64,000 bases of DNA from Moniliella sp. 'wahieum' (Eukaryota; Basidiomycota; Moniliellomycetes; Moniliellales; Moniliellaceae). The stretch covers positions 1 to 64,000 of the forward strand of contig RSEE01000019.1 of assembly GCA_003971905.1 (NCBI GenBank), written 5' to 3'. Below the pieces are notes generated by a model. That model was not told where the DNA came from. It made no database searches and saw only the letters and a program-made list of their open reading frames with translations. The translations under genes and the position numbers were made by a program. Shown in pieces: positions 11,059-22,226 of the stretch. Position 1 is the stretch's first letter. Every line of letters starts with the position of its first letter.

Positions 11059-13167
11059 ATGTTCCCAGCGCCTGAACAGGCGGCGGCTGCCGTCCATCCC
11101 ACAATAGAGGGCACTCGCCCTACCGACGACGAGAACCAGCACTTTGGTATCCCAACCGAGCATTGGGACGAGCTTGACGACGCAGACCGCGACTTGATCC
11201 GCGTCGCCTCTCGCCAGGGGGCTTATCCCCCGTCCATTCCCAAGACACGATGGGTGGTGATCCTGAGAAGGGAATTGGTCATGCCATGCCGGCGGCTAGC
11301 GAGACCAAGACGGACTGCCTGCCCCATACTGACCTTGAGGCTCAGCAATCGAATGGGCCTGACCTGGGCTTGTGCCCCTTTCCTTCACAGCAGCAAAACA
11401 AAGAACAAATTATCGTTCATTGGGAGTCCAATGACGATCCCGAAAACCCCTTGACTTGGAGCCCAGTTTTCGGTACGCTCTTGCTCGTCCCGGACCTGTT
11501 TTGTGTCGACCCTGAGGACCAAAACTGACGCTTTTTTTGTTGGATTGACAATACTAGCGGATACATTACCATGCTGGTCGGTTTCCTGGTCTTGAATCGA
11601 CTTTTGTTTCTACTATCCCCCAGGGCACGATGGAACAAATCTTGGTCAATTTCACGTGTCGGAAGAAGTGGGAACATTGGTCATCTCGGTACGTCTATCG
11701 TTGTGCCCCTCCCGTATATGTGTTTACTTGCATATTATCCCTTTGCCTCCCCTCTCCTGTTTCTGTCGGAGAGTGTACTTACCATACGGTGTTGCCTTAA
11801 CTACAGATCTACGTCGCAGGATATTTGTTGGGCCCATTGATTTGGGCGCCTCTGACAGAAAGAGTCGGCCGATACACCCCTTCTGTTATAGCCCTCGTCG
11901 GATTTGTCTCCTTCAACTTGGGGTGCGCGCTTTCGAAAAATATTGGGTCCCTGCTCGTCTTTCGATTTTTGACGGGTGTGTTTGGCGCCTGTCCCCTAAC
12001 CACTGCAGGTGCTGTCCTCTTTGACATTTGGAAACCCAGGGTACGTCCCCCCTTTATGAAGGAAGTTACATTTGGTAGCGGAGCGCAGCTGATTCATCCC
12101 CCACCCTTCCCTAGCCACGTGGGTATGCGATGGTTTCCTTCTCGCTTGCTCCTTCGGCCGGGCCAGCGTTGGGCCCGATCGTTTCAGGTGCAATTCAGGT
12201 AACAGGTACGTCATGGCGCTGGGCGTTCTACGTGTCCGTCATCTTCAGTGGTGCCATGCTACTGCTTACTACCCTGACGCTTCGGGAAACCTATGCCCCG
12301 GTTCTCTTGGCTCGCAAAGCACTTCGCCTTCGTAAAACGCACAAAGACGAACGCTACGTTGCACCAATAGAGCTAGTCGAATTTAAGCCCAAGGACTTTG
12401 CCTATCAGCTTTTTCTCAAACCTTTGGTCATGATGGCCACCGAGCCCATGCTCCTCTCTGTTCTGTCTTCCTTGCTTACGGTACGTTCCCTTGAGTATCC
12501 TCTTCGTGTATCCACCCCCCCCCCACCTCATCTCAGTATTAGTATATTGACGCATGCACAACCAGGGTATGGACTCTTGTACCTTCTGTTTGAGTTTTAC
12601 TCGACGTACCACACTATTTACGGTCTCAATGCTCTGCAGGAAGGACTTACCTTCTTACCGTTTTTCCTCGGTAACGTTGGTTGCTGTCTATTCTATGCCC
12701 TCTTCACCTTGCCACGCTACAACCGCCAACTCGATGAAGCTCATGCTCGTGGCGAGACCAAGTTACCACCTGAAGCTCGCCTGCCCATCTGCAAGATCTG
12801 TGGTCCCTCGCTGGCCATCAGTTTCTTCTGGTTTGGTTGGTCCAACTACAAAGAGGCAACGTTGTGGGCCCCGTTATTAAGTGGCCTATTGATCGGTGCT
12901 GCCGTTTGCGCCCTCTTTCTCGCCCTTACAACGTACGTGGTCGAGACGTACCAATCCAATGCGGCGTCCGGTTTGGCTGCCCAGACCATCCTTCGGTCCG
13001 CGACAGGCGCCGGGTTGCCATTGGTCGCTCAGGCCATGCTGTCCAACATGCATGTTCATTGGGCCTCGACCCTGCTGGCTTTCTTGGCTCTCCTCATGAC
13101 ACCCATCCCCTTTGTGTTGGAACGGTGGGGGGAACAGTTGCGTACCAAGTCGCGCTTCGCCTTTTGA
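11059..13167 (+). CDS. Major facilitator superfamily transporter, DHA1 (drug:H+ antiporter) type
   Basis: A hydrophilic N-terminus is followed by DDPENPLTWSP, the usual lead-in to TM1 of fungal DHA1 polyamine/drug exporters of the Tpo1/Flu1 kind. Then come SEEVGTLVIS and YVAGYLLGPLIWAPLTERVG with GRY (motif A region between TM2 and TM3), FRFLTGVFGACPLTTAG (TM4) and SAGPALGPIVSGAI (motif C, antiporter signature, TM5). The loop RETYAPVLLARKA and a second six-helix half end ...RTKSRFAF-stop. Plasma or vacuolar membrane export of a small molecule driven by protons is expected; the substrate cannot be inferred. At least four introns with GTACG(T/C) donors: about 11473-11557, 11689-11806, 12041-12114 and about 12481-12565. 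A one-base frame break lies near 11240. The ATG follows a CT-rich leader. Confidence 0.92.
11689..11806 (+). other. Intron in the MFS gene
   Basis: Donor GTACGT after codons for TLVIS, acceptor AACTACAG before codons for IYVAGYLLG. Splicing rebuilds the conserved TM2 motif. Confidence 0.85.
12041..12114 (+). other. Intron in the MFS gene
   Basis: Donor GTACGT after codons for FDIWKPR, acceptor TTCCCTAG before codons for PRGYAMVSFSLAP, as expected for the TM4-TM5 loop of this family. Confidence 0.85.
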
Positions 13168-13851
13168 CACCTATATACCGTATTACCTCCTCCTTTCTAT
13201 CAGCCTTGAGTGCCGTCGTCATGCCAATAGTAGTATGCAGCGCTCTCTGCCCAGTCTATATACCATTCAGGTATGGCATCATGGAAAACTACAGTGTAGA
13301 AGAAAGGCCAAGTAATAGCCCTGCGGTGACTGATTAGATGGGGTGCGGGCTTATAGGGTGGCAGAACGGGGGCGCAATGGGTCAATGTACTTCGAGGGGG
13401 GGGGCGGGGGCTGCGAGGCACACAAAAGTGCATAGACACAAAATGGCATTTTTTCCAAGCTCAACAGAGCACATCTCGACGGCTTCCGGGTTTGGGTGGT
13501 AAGAACCAAGCAAGCGTGGTTGATGGCGGTGGGACGATCGTGGCCGGGACGCATGCCGCGGGTTTGTGGACTGCGTAATGGAGTCGTGAACGTGGAGCGT
13601 TGGGTGTCGTTTTGCGTTATTAACCTCACTTTGAGAGTTAGCCGCTATTAATTAGCGTCGTGGACCAATTGAGCCAACATAGATATTTGAAGCGGGCGGA
13701 ATGGGCGGAAGCGGCGGGCGCGATCGTGTTGCGCTCCAATTTCCAACCCAACCAAAAATCGCATCTGGGCCGAAGCGACCCGCGACGAATCCGCGACGAA
13801 TCCACGCCGACGTGCCCACCACCACCACCTTGCTCCAGCTGTCTGCCCGCC
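13168..13851. other. Intergenic region between the MFS gene and the nucleoporin gene
   Basis: No gene seen. It contains a G-rich tract at about 13398-13412 and, close to the downstream ATG, a stretch that is probably the nucleoporin 5' UTR. Confidence 0.4.
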
Positions 13852-15748
13852 ATGGCGTTCAACTTCAACAGCAGCGCCGCCAAGCCCGCAGGGGAAGCGC
13901 CCAAGTTCTCCTTCGGCGCTCCTGCCACCACTACCGCGCCCGCCGCCAGCGCCCCCGCCGCGCCAGCTACCACCTTCAGCTTTGGTGCCGCACCCGCCAC
14001 CACAACTGCCGCCCCAGCTGCTGGCAGTCTCTTTGGCCAGGCTGCCAAGCCGCCGCTGCCCCTGCTGCCGGAACCGGCCTCTTTGGTCAGGCGGCCAAGC
14101 CTGCGGCCGCGTCTACGACCGCGCCTGCTGCTGGCGCTGGCCTCTTTGGTCAGGCGGCCAAGCCTGCGGCCGCGCCCGCTGCTGGGGCCGGCCTCTTTGG
14201 TCAGGCAGCCGCGCCTGCGGCCGCGCCTACTGCTAGTACGGGCCTCTTTGGGCAGGCAGCCAAGCCCGCTGCTGCCCCGGCTAGCGGGACTGGACTTTTT
14301 GGTCAGGCCGCTACCACCCCAGCGGCAGGTACGACTCCTTCCTTGTTTGGCGCCAAACCTCCTGCCACTACCGCCGCTGCCGGGCAGCGGCGGGTGGGAC
14401 CACGCCCAAACCTGCTGCTACGGTTTGTTTGGATCTACTACGCCTGCCACCTCGGCCGCTCCGGCTCCGGCTCCGGCTGCAGCTGCGGGAACAGGGCTGT
14501 TCAACTTTGGAAGTAAACCGGCCAGCACACCTGCCACGACTGCTGGAACTACCACCCCTGCCCCGGCGACCGAAGCCGGCGTCAAACCCTTGTTTGGCTT
14601 TGGGGCTCCGACTACCTCGGCAGCTCCGGCTACCACGGCCCCGGCCGCAGAGAGCAAACCTGCATTTAACTTTGGTGGACAGACTGCCTCGGCTGCCTCT
14701 ACAGCTCCGGCGGCGGCGGCGACCAAGCCGGCCCTTAGCTTTGGTGCCCCCGCTACCTCTGCGGCTCCTACAACTACAGCTGCGCCTGCCACTACCGCCC
14801 CGGCCTCGACTCCTGCCGCTGGCGGGCTGTTCGCGCCCAAGACTGCGACGGCGACAGCGACAGCGACGCCGGGGACAACGACGACGCCGGCCACTGGAGC
14901 TACTGCACCTGCAGCGACTGCTGGTGCGACGACCGGTGCACCGGCTGCGGCAGGAACGACGACCGGCACCGGTGGAGCGACGACTACGTTGGTCGCGCCA
15001 GCACCTTCGCAGTTGCGTGGGCGCAGCATGGAAGAAATTGTCAACGGGATGAACGCCGAGTTGGAGAGTTCGGTGCGTGCGTTCCGGTCGCAAGCAGCGG
15101 AAGTGGCGTCGCTGGATAGTGTGCTGCGAAAGAGTGGAGCGGCACTGGGTCAGCTCGACACGGAGCTCCACGCTGCGGAGGCGCGGCAGCATGCGCTGGG
15201 CCAGTCGTTGGATGACATTGAGGCGGAACAGGCGGCGTTGTCGGCACTGTTGGACCAGTATGAAGCTACATTGCAGGGCGCCCAAAAGAAGGGACCGTTT
15301 GCTTCGCAAGGCCTGGCCTCGTTGGCAGATGCCGATGCGGGCCTGGCGAATGCCGAGCGGGAACGAGCGTACGTTGCATCTCCATGCTGCGGTCACTGTG
15401 TGATGTGATGGGAACAAGCAAACTAACATGAGATATGCGCAGCTACTCGTTGGCCGAAACGCTCAACCTCCAACTGGACGATGCGGCACGCAACGTAGGT
15501 GGGATCATTGCGCAAGTCAATGCCCTCACCGCCCCGCCACACACGGCATCGACGGGAGCAGGAACGAGCGAGGAGCTGAACGCGGTGGGGGCAGGCGAGG
15601 AAGATGCAGTGGCTCAGATCGCCGCCATCTTAAATGCGCACCTGGGCTCGCTGCGTGGGTCGACGAGACGGCAACGGCACTGCGCGACCGCCTGGCTGCG
15701 CTCCGGAGGGGACACACCGATGCGGCGCAGCCGTCGTGGCGGCGCTGA
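13852..15748 (+). CDS. NSP1: Nsp1/Nup62-type FG nucleoporin
   Basis: Central-channel nuclear pore protein of about 605 residues. ATG 13852 opens MAFNFNSSAAKPAGEAPKFS. It is followed by an FG-repeat domain (FSFGA, many LFGQAAKP and GLFG units, then FNFGG and LSFGA) rich in Ala/Thr/Pro, to about 15000. The C-terminal coiled coil starts at SMEEIVNGMNAELE and continues through LDTELHAAEARQHALGQSLD and QAALSALLDQYEATLQG, the Nsp1_C region that assembles with the Nup54/Nup57 and Nup58/Nup49 counterparts. An intron at 15369-15442 joins AERERA to YSLAETLNLQLDD in frame. Frame breaks near 14049, 14390-14420 and 15655 sit at short C or G runs. The order FG domain then coiled coil, without other domains, separates it from Nup98 or Nup100. 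Confidence 0.92.
15369..15442 (+). other. Intron in NSP1
   Basis: Donor GTACGT, branch-like ACTAACAT at 15422-15429, acceptor TGCGCAG. Splicing preserves the frame across the coiled coil. Confidence 0.9.
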
Positions 15749-16600
15749 GCTGAGGCTCAGCCCTGAGGCCAGCCTTGAGGGCGTGTGATGTGTGGCGTGT
15801 CCGCCTGTGGCAACGTCGGGTGTGCTAACGCGGTGCGTCCGGGAGCGTTTGAGCACACGCGGGCATGGCCTGGCAGGGGGACAGAGAGCGGAGGATGTGT
15901 TTCGCACAAGAAGAATTGTACAAGCTTTTGTCCGGCAGCCGTTGCAGCTTGAAGAGGGGTGGAACGGGGGGATGTAAGATGGGAGAGCGCGTGAGGCTCA
16001 CGCCTGAGGGCCTATGGACACCAGACAGCAGCGACAGAGTCCTCTTCTCGTCTGACGAGCAAGGTTAACACGTTAACCGTTAATCGATGTTAATCGTTAG
16101 TATCGGCCATCCCCAGTGATGGAGCCGCGCAGCGCAGCGGGAGTCCCGAGGGAAGAGAAGCGTCGGAGCCCCTCTTGCACAGTGGCGCTGCGCCTGGGAG
16201 CGGCAGTGCCGAACCCTAGCTGGCTACAGCTGGTGTGCAAGGGGGGAGCACAGCGCCGGCAGCTGGGCAGTGTGTTCCATGTGTCGTATATAGGGCAGTG
16301 CGACACGGGCCCCGTGCGGCCAGGGGGGATGTGCCTCTCCGGCGCTTCTCTGGTGCCTCTGTTGGGCTACTACTCGGGGGCTACTCAGTACTCAGCTGCC
16401 TACTCAGCTGCTCCTGTGGTGCTCCTCTGCCCTCGCCTGCCTCGCCTGCCCGCCTCCCCCCCCCTCGTCTGCGTCTCCCGTCTTGCTACCACCCCTGCGC
16501 TGCACATTGCCGCCCACTCAGCTGCCCGCCCAACCCATTTCGCCCGTCCTCGCCCGCTCACAACAGAGCGTTCGTCACCCCTCCCCCTCCCCCAGCCACC
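15749..16600. other. Intergenic region between NSP1 and the homeodomain gene
   Basis: No gene seen. It holds two TGAGGCTCA/CCTGAGG-type motifs (about 15750-15785 and 15989-16012), the GTTAA cluster at 16064-16100, and a CT-rich leader before the downstream ATG. Confidence 0.4.
16064..16100. promoter_or_regulatory. Cluster of GTTAA-type repeats
   Basis: Two GTTAAC, two GTTAAT and one GTTAG occur 7-10 bases apart within 37 bp; GTTAAC is itself a palindrome. The cluster sits about 500 bp upstream of the homeodomain gene. A protein-binding site cluster is inference. Confidence 0.3.
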
Positions 16601-18324
16601 ATGTCCGCCCCACTCCACACCCTTTCAGCCACACCCTTCTCCAGATCCCCGCCGATCGTGCTCCCAACTTGTGCCATCTTCTTTCCCATGCCGATGATGC
16701 CGATGCTGATGCTGAAGCCGATTCCGATCCCGATCCCGAGGCCGATTCCTTTCACCCCTCGTACTCCGTCGGCCCCTTCGATCCTCCTCCCGATCCCGCT
16801 TTGGCGCCGCTCGCCATTTGGGCACGCGCCACCAGCCAGCTCCCGCGCTTGGACAATCAGCGGCGTGACTACTTTGTCGATCTGCTCTCCCGGATCGACA
16901 CTTCCTCTCCCTCGACTGCTGATGAGCCCACTGGTAAGACTAGTACCAATAGTGCCACATACCAGGATGCTTCCGAGTCGCAGGTGTCTTCCGCGATCCT
17001 AGCCCGCGGCTGTGGATGGTGCAACACTTTGATTATCTCTTCCCTACCAATGAGGAGAAGACCCTGATGCGTGAGAGCCATTCCTTCACCCCAACCAACA
17101 GCCTGTCGGAGAAAGCACCGACGTAGTGGCAGACGGTACGGTTCCACAGCTGCTACGACCAAGGCCGATATCCGACGTGCAAACAAGGCATTGATCAGTG
17201 GTTCACCAATTCCCGCCGTCGCCTGTTCTGGACCACCTTTTACCGCACCTACGCCAACGAGGACCGGGCCAAGATGAAACGCATTACAAACCAGTGCTGG
17301 TTGATGCAGGCTCTCATCCCTTGGGGCGTGGAGGGGAGGAAGGGTTGGACCATATCGACCCAAAGAGCATGGACGATCTACGCTCCATCCTGGCCCAGCC
17401 CGTCAATGCCAAACCAAAAGTACTTCGTAAACCGTCCCAGTCCAAGTCGCGCAACCAGCCGCAAGGCAAATCCAAGTCGCGGATCAAAGAGTCCCCCATC
17501 AACCTGCAACAACGCACAGCTAGTGCCGAGACCTGTTTCGCCGACTTTCAAGAGGTGGTACGTAACATGGCCATGTCGGATGTCGAACGTGTCGGTCCCT
17601 GGCTCGATAAAGTCAACCGTCAATCCTGCTTGATATATGGCACGCCTTACGTCGGCCCTGTGTCCAATGTCGAGATGGAATGGAGTTTACGTCGAATGGG
17701 TGCCCACACGTACAGTCCCGAGCTTGACGCCGATTCGTATGTTTTTTTTGTTTTTTGTTTTTTTCCCCTATCCTCTGCCCCGTTCTCCCCATACTGACAT
17801 ATCTTCCATCTCTCTTTCTCTTTCAACAGAGTCCCCCGCTTCTTCACCGGCAACAGCCGCCTCGTCCAAACCAGGCAACAGTACCGGTCACACATCTCAA
17901 CGCGAATCGGAAGCGTTTCCCAGTCCCAAGAATCCTAGCACTGACAACCTTTCCACTTGGCCATATCATTCAAGTGGCGATTCATCCGATCTTAATAGTA
18001 GCTTAAGATATCCCCAGCCGATACAACTGACCGATCTACCGCCCACCGAAACCTCCCAACCATCTAGATTTTTCCCCCCGGCTTTCAATCCGATGGTCAC
18101 GAACCCGTATGGCTTCCGCCAAGCTATGACGAACCCACATCTGAGCATGTCTACTTACGGGTTGAGCCTACCCCCAGAAGAGATTTACAGTAACAATATC
18201 GAATTTCCTACGCTTTGGACGGAATCAGAAACCGTAACGGCAGGCCCCATGCACATGTTCCTTGACCCCTCCGTCCCCCAGCCCTTACTCCCTGTTTTTC
18301 AACTCTCTCTCCTAGGACCTTTGA
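16601..18324 (+). CDS. Homeodomain transcription factor (TALE/KN-like; possible mating-type HD protein)
   Basis: The recognition helix is clear at about 17190-17280: GIDQWFTNSRRRLFWTTFYR then ANEDRAKMKRI, with the invariant W-F-x-N-x-R-R-R of homeodomains and an HD1/KN-like continuation. Upstream at about 17003-17110 is PRLWMVQHFDYLFPTNEEKT, which fits helix 1 and the extended loop of TALE domains. The stretch between (about 17105-17190) contains stop codons and is probably an intron or a frame break. The N-terminus is acidic (DADADAEADSDPDPEAD). The C-terminal half has a basic Lys/Ser-rich patch, then DLRSILAQPVN and ETCFADFQEVVRNMAMSDVE. A T-rich intron (about 17738-17830, GTATGT...CAACAG) leads to a Ser/Pro-rich tail. 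The 3' end is uncertain. Mating-type HD1 identity is a hypothesis, since no second divergent HD gene lies beside it. Confidence 0.65.
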
Positions 18325-19624
18325 GCTCCCCCCCCCCCGCCCCACAGGCTCCTCTTCGTCTTCTCCCCCGTCTTCTCTCGTCTTCTTTCCTTCTCTCGTC
18401 TTCTCTCGTCTTTTCTTTCGTCATCTCTCGTCCTCCTGATGGTTCAGTTGGCACGACGGTGAAGTACCAACGCCGATTTTTTTTTCACATGGATCTTCCA
18501 CGAGGAAATAGTCAGTTAGCTCATCCTCTCTCTCCTCGCTCCCCTACCCTGCTATCTCTCCCCACAGTCCCCGCTGCTCCTATGTCACGCTCTCTCTTAC
18601 ATATATACGTCGGTCGCGATGGCAGGTTTTTGCACCAGTTTTTCAGCCACACCATTCTATTGCAGTTTCGACGGCCTGATGTGCGTGTCACAGTTCTTAC
18701 CCCCCCCCCCCCTGTCTATCTGATCTCATCTTCCCTCTTTTCCCCCACCGCAAATCCATATACTGCCGTTCGCCCTGCCCTGTTCCGCCTTGCTCTATAC
18801 TCTTCCTGCTGGATCTAGCTCCGTGCTCCGTGTTGTTTCTGTCCTTCTAGTTCTGGCCGGTCCCACAGCATCGACATGTCATGTCCTCGTGCGGTTTTTT
18901 GGGGGGGGGAGGCACACATTATTGCTACCTGGTACGTAGATATTGTACTGTGTTTGTGTTGCTATAATTATAAAAACCCATCCGTGAAGTGACTACTACT
19001 AGTGACTTGTGAGTACCGAAACGACGGTGCAGAGCAACCCAATGTACTGCAAATATACGCTGCCACATTGCAGGCGTCTATATACTTCTTTCTTCTCTTC
19101 GTTGCGTACACACATTACCGGATTCGGGGGACAGCTGTAGAGGATACTACCCCCTTTTCGGCGCACTTGGCACCCCAGAGTACTACCTATTTCAAACCCC
19201 AGATCCGACCGAACCGAGGAGCGGCACCAGCTACAATACTACCTAATACCAACGCAGCTGTACATTGCTCGATCAACTGTGCGGTCCACAGAGGAGCAAA
19301 GGCGGAGAGAGTAAAGCCTATCATTGGATGCCATGTTAACAAGAAGTGCTAACAAGCCATTTCATCGATCACCAGGGTGGGGGGGGGGGGGGGGGGGGCA
19401 ATCCCATCTCATTGCAACAGAAGAAAAAATACCGTGGGAAGGAACCGACGACAGAGAGCTCCCTTCCTCCCCATTTGCAGATGTGTATGCGTCACGTTTG
19501 ACTTCCGCCGTCGTAGGCGGCCGGGGATGAAGGAGGGAAGGAATGGGATTGGCAAAGATGGGATTCGCCGCCAACGTACTCACAGGTCCAAATAACTTCT
19601 CCGCCACCACATTCGCTCGTACAT
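18325..19624. other. Intergenic, low-complexity region
   Basis: No gene seen. CT-rich TCTTCTCTCGTC-type repeats lie at about 18356-18430. Short poly-C tracts occur near 18335 and at 18701-18712, and a 20-base poly-G run is at 19379-19398. The rest is A/T-richer spacer. Confidence 0.4.
19379..19398 (+). repeat. Poly-G run (about 20 nt)
   Basis: Uninterrupted G tract in spacer DNA. True length is uncertain because homopolymers appear miscounted elsewhere in this sequence. Confidence 0.9.
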
Positions 19625-21325
19625 TCAGTTCCTTCCACATTCGTACCTCCACATCTTCCCCCCGCCAATCCCTTTCCCATTCCCTGTATCGGTACCGGTA
19701 CCGGTAGCTGTGCTCCTACCGGGCTCCTCCTCCCGCGGCTGCAGCAGCACGTCCCCCGGTACATCCGCCATCGAACCCACATCTTCCTCTTCTTCTTCCT
19801 CCTCTGCCCCCGACACGGCATCTCGCAGTTCAACACGAGCAGAAACATCGGTTGCGGTACACTTGCACTTTCGCGCGCTGATAGGCGTCCCCAGCCCCGA
19901 AGCTAGACTGTGGTGACTGTTGCTCACGCTCCCGGGCGTATGCGCCCGTGCGAGGGTGGCGTATAAGCTCGTGTCTTGCCCACTAGCGGAAGCGTAAGTA
20001 CCGCCCCCAATTAGTACCAGCACAAAGTCAGTAATCCTTACACTTGGTTCTCGGTGCCTACCCCCCCCCCCCCCCCCGCCCGCTTTGCCCCACAGTACCA
20101 GACCAAACAACACAAAACACCAACACCAAACACCAAACCCAACCGAGAGGGAGAAAACGTACCTCGCACGTGTTGAGCAAGGGGACGATGCGCTGCGGCG
20201 GGTCGTCCGGCGGGGGGCATCGGGGTCGGCGCCTACTGAGCCAGAGGATCGCGAACGGTCTGCCTGATCCGATCGGGTAGCCGGGACAATCATACCGGGA
20301 TGCAAGATCGGGCCCTGCTCTTCCTCCTCATCTTCTTTCGATGGCGACGGACTGGGATCGCGTTTCGCGTCGCGCTCGCGCCCTCCAAAGCCCATCGCAG
20401 CAGCTGGCGCAGACGTAGGCGTCGGCATCGACATGCCCATCCCCATGCCCATCCCCGTGCCCATCCCCGTGCCCGTCCCACCGCACGCGACGATCGAACG
20501 TCCGCGTCGTACACTTTGCGCGCCTCCCGGTCCCTTTCCTTTCCCTTTCTCTTTCCCTTTCCGTCCCATCCTCCCGTCCCACTCGTCTGCGTCCCCGACC
20601 GCGACCGACCCGTCGGCGTCCGATCCCGTTCTCGCCGTCCCGATCTTTCTCCTTGTCCTTGTCCTTGTCCTTTGGATTTTCCTTGTCCTTCTCCCGCTCG
20701 GCGGTACGCGCAACACTGCTTCGTGCGCGGGCGCGCGCGGGTGGCAGCATGCGAATGGCAAGGTGACCTGTAGAACTAGGATAAGGGTAACGAGACTGCA
20801 ATTGCTCCATAGCTTGGCGCCACGAAAGTCGCGACCGCACCTAGAGCTTGGACCCGCTCTTGCCCCGTTAAGGAGTCCAGTTCCTCCGCCCCGCTCGGGG
20901 TAGGTAGTGGCAGCCCAAGCGCCGGCGAGGATGGGGCACCATCAGCCCACGAAGCGACTCGGCCACAGGTGTAAATCCCCTCCACGCGCCTGGAAGCACA
21001 GCCTGCGGTTGTGCCTGGGCGGGGGTGTGGGTGTGTAGTGGGTGTGCGTAGGGCGGGCGGCAGAGGCAGCTTGACGCTCGTCGGGCACATCGAGCGCAGT
21101 GGCAAACGCATAGACGGCGCCGCTGTCAGGGAGCACGATGATGGCGGTGTGCGGTGTGCCGGGCTCAGCTTCGCCAGGCGCAGCAACGCTCTTGGCCAGA
21201 ACCGAGGTGAACTTTTTGATGCGCACCATGGGGGGCGTGCAGACAGGCGGAGGGGGCGGCGAGGACCAACGAGGAGGCTCTATCGACGACGCCATATCGA
21301 TCCGCGCGCTGCCATCGACCGCCAT
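19625..21325 (-). CDS. Uncharacterised protein, low-complexity basic/acidic middle
   Basis: I do not recognise the family. The minus-strand product begins at ATG 21325 or ATG 21295 and contains MVRIKKFTSVLAKSVAA, TPHTAIIVLPDSGAVYAFA and, in another frame, GIYTCGRVASW and VQALGAVATFVAPSYGAIAV. These alternate strands and helices and could be a small Roadblock-like or other alpha/beta domain. There follows a long charged region (EKDKENPKDKDKDKEKDRD), a Met/Gly/Thr repeat (about 20420-20480), and an exon ending in codons for RIVPLLNTCE before a GTACGT donor at about 20162. The intron contains the 17-base poly-C (poly-G on the coding strand). The last exon(s) contain TSLYATLARAHTPGS and an acidic EEEEEEE tract. 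Frame breaks near 21010, 20790 and 20700. Gene identity and ends are uncertain, but the coding strand is well supported by residue composition. Confidence 0.45.
20061..20077 (+). repeat. Poly-C run (17 nt)
   Basis: Uninterrupted C tract, apparently inside an intron of the minus-strand gene (G tract on the coding strand). Confidence 0.9.
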
Positions 21326-22226
21326 TCACTTTGAATCTCGACTGGCTGTCAGAACAAGGAGACTGCCGGTGCAACCTCCCGCCTGCGCGGGTTCCGCTGT
21401 GTGTGTGTGTGTTCCGCCTGGCGTGTGTGCTGGGTTGGGGGGACAGGGGGGTTAGGGTTGGGCGGGGTGGTGACGTGAAAGGTGAAACGTGCAATGGGAT
21501 CGGGTGACCAGTGACCGGTGATGTGCGACTGTGTCGTGTGTGCGGTGTCATGTGACAGACATGCGACGTGGCATGCGTGGCATGTGGGTGGTTTCGAAGG
21601 GCGCCATGCGCTGATGCCGTGCTTGCGCTCCGACATCGATATCGATCGTCATCAATGGGGTCAGCCGGCCAGACCTGAGGGGCCTGAGGCCTGAGGCCTG
21701 AGGCGTGAGGCGCTGAGGGCCTGAGTTCGATCATGCGCCACTGGCCATGGGCATTGGTAATGCTGGGTTGAACGTTTGAATGTGGATCCGGCGATCATTC
21801 TGGCGTGCTGCGTGGGGATGCAGATGGCCTGCGCGTTGGGCAGGTGGGCCGAGCGGTGTGAGCGCCGCACAGCTGGGCGTTCCGCCCCCGGGGGCTCGCG
21901 CTGGTTCCGCTGCGCTCCGCTCGTCACGCAGCGGTCTGGTGCGGTGGGAGGCCAGTCACACAGAGCATGGGTGATGGGCCCCGACGCCACGCACGCGCCA
22001 ACGCCCCAATTGCAATTTCCAAAACGAGGGACCGCCCTGGCGTGGCACGAGGCAGGCTGGGCGCCGGCGCACCCAACCCCCGCCGCTGCCGCCCGTGCGG
22101 ACAGTGCCTGGCGTCTACGCCCGCCCGTGGCCGCCACCGGTCTTCTTATAAGCCCTCTTGGCTGGGTCTGTGTCCTCATCCTTCCCTCCCCGCTGCTGCT
22201 CCCACACTCTCCTTTCGCTGCCCACC
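21326..22226. other. Divergent promoter region upstream of LETM1
   Basis: No gene seen. It has a GTGTGTGT tract near 21400, TGACATGCGACGTGGCATGCG-like sequence at 21555-21580, and the strongest copy of the CCTGAGGCCTGAGG repeat at 21674-21725. Confidence 0.4.
21674..21725 (+). repeat. Tandem GGCCTGAGGCCTGAGG repeat
   Basis: Three to four copies of a roughly 7-base unit (CCTGAGG) in tandem. Related single or paired copies occur in other spacers of this window. Confidence 0.8.
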
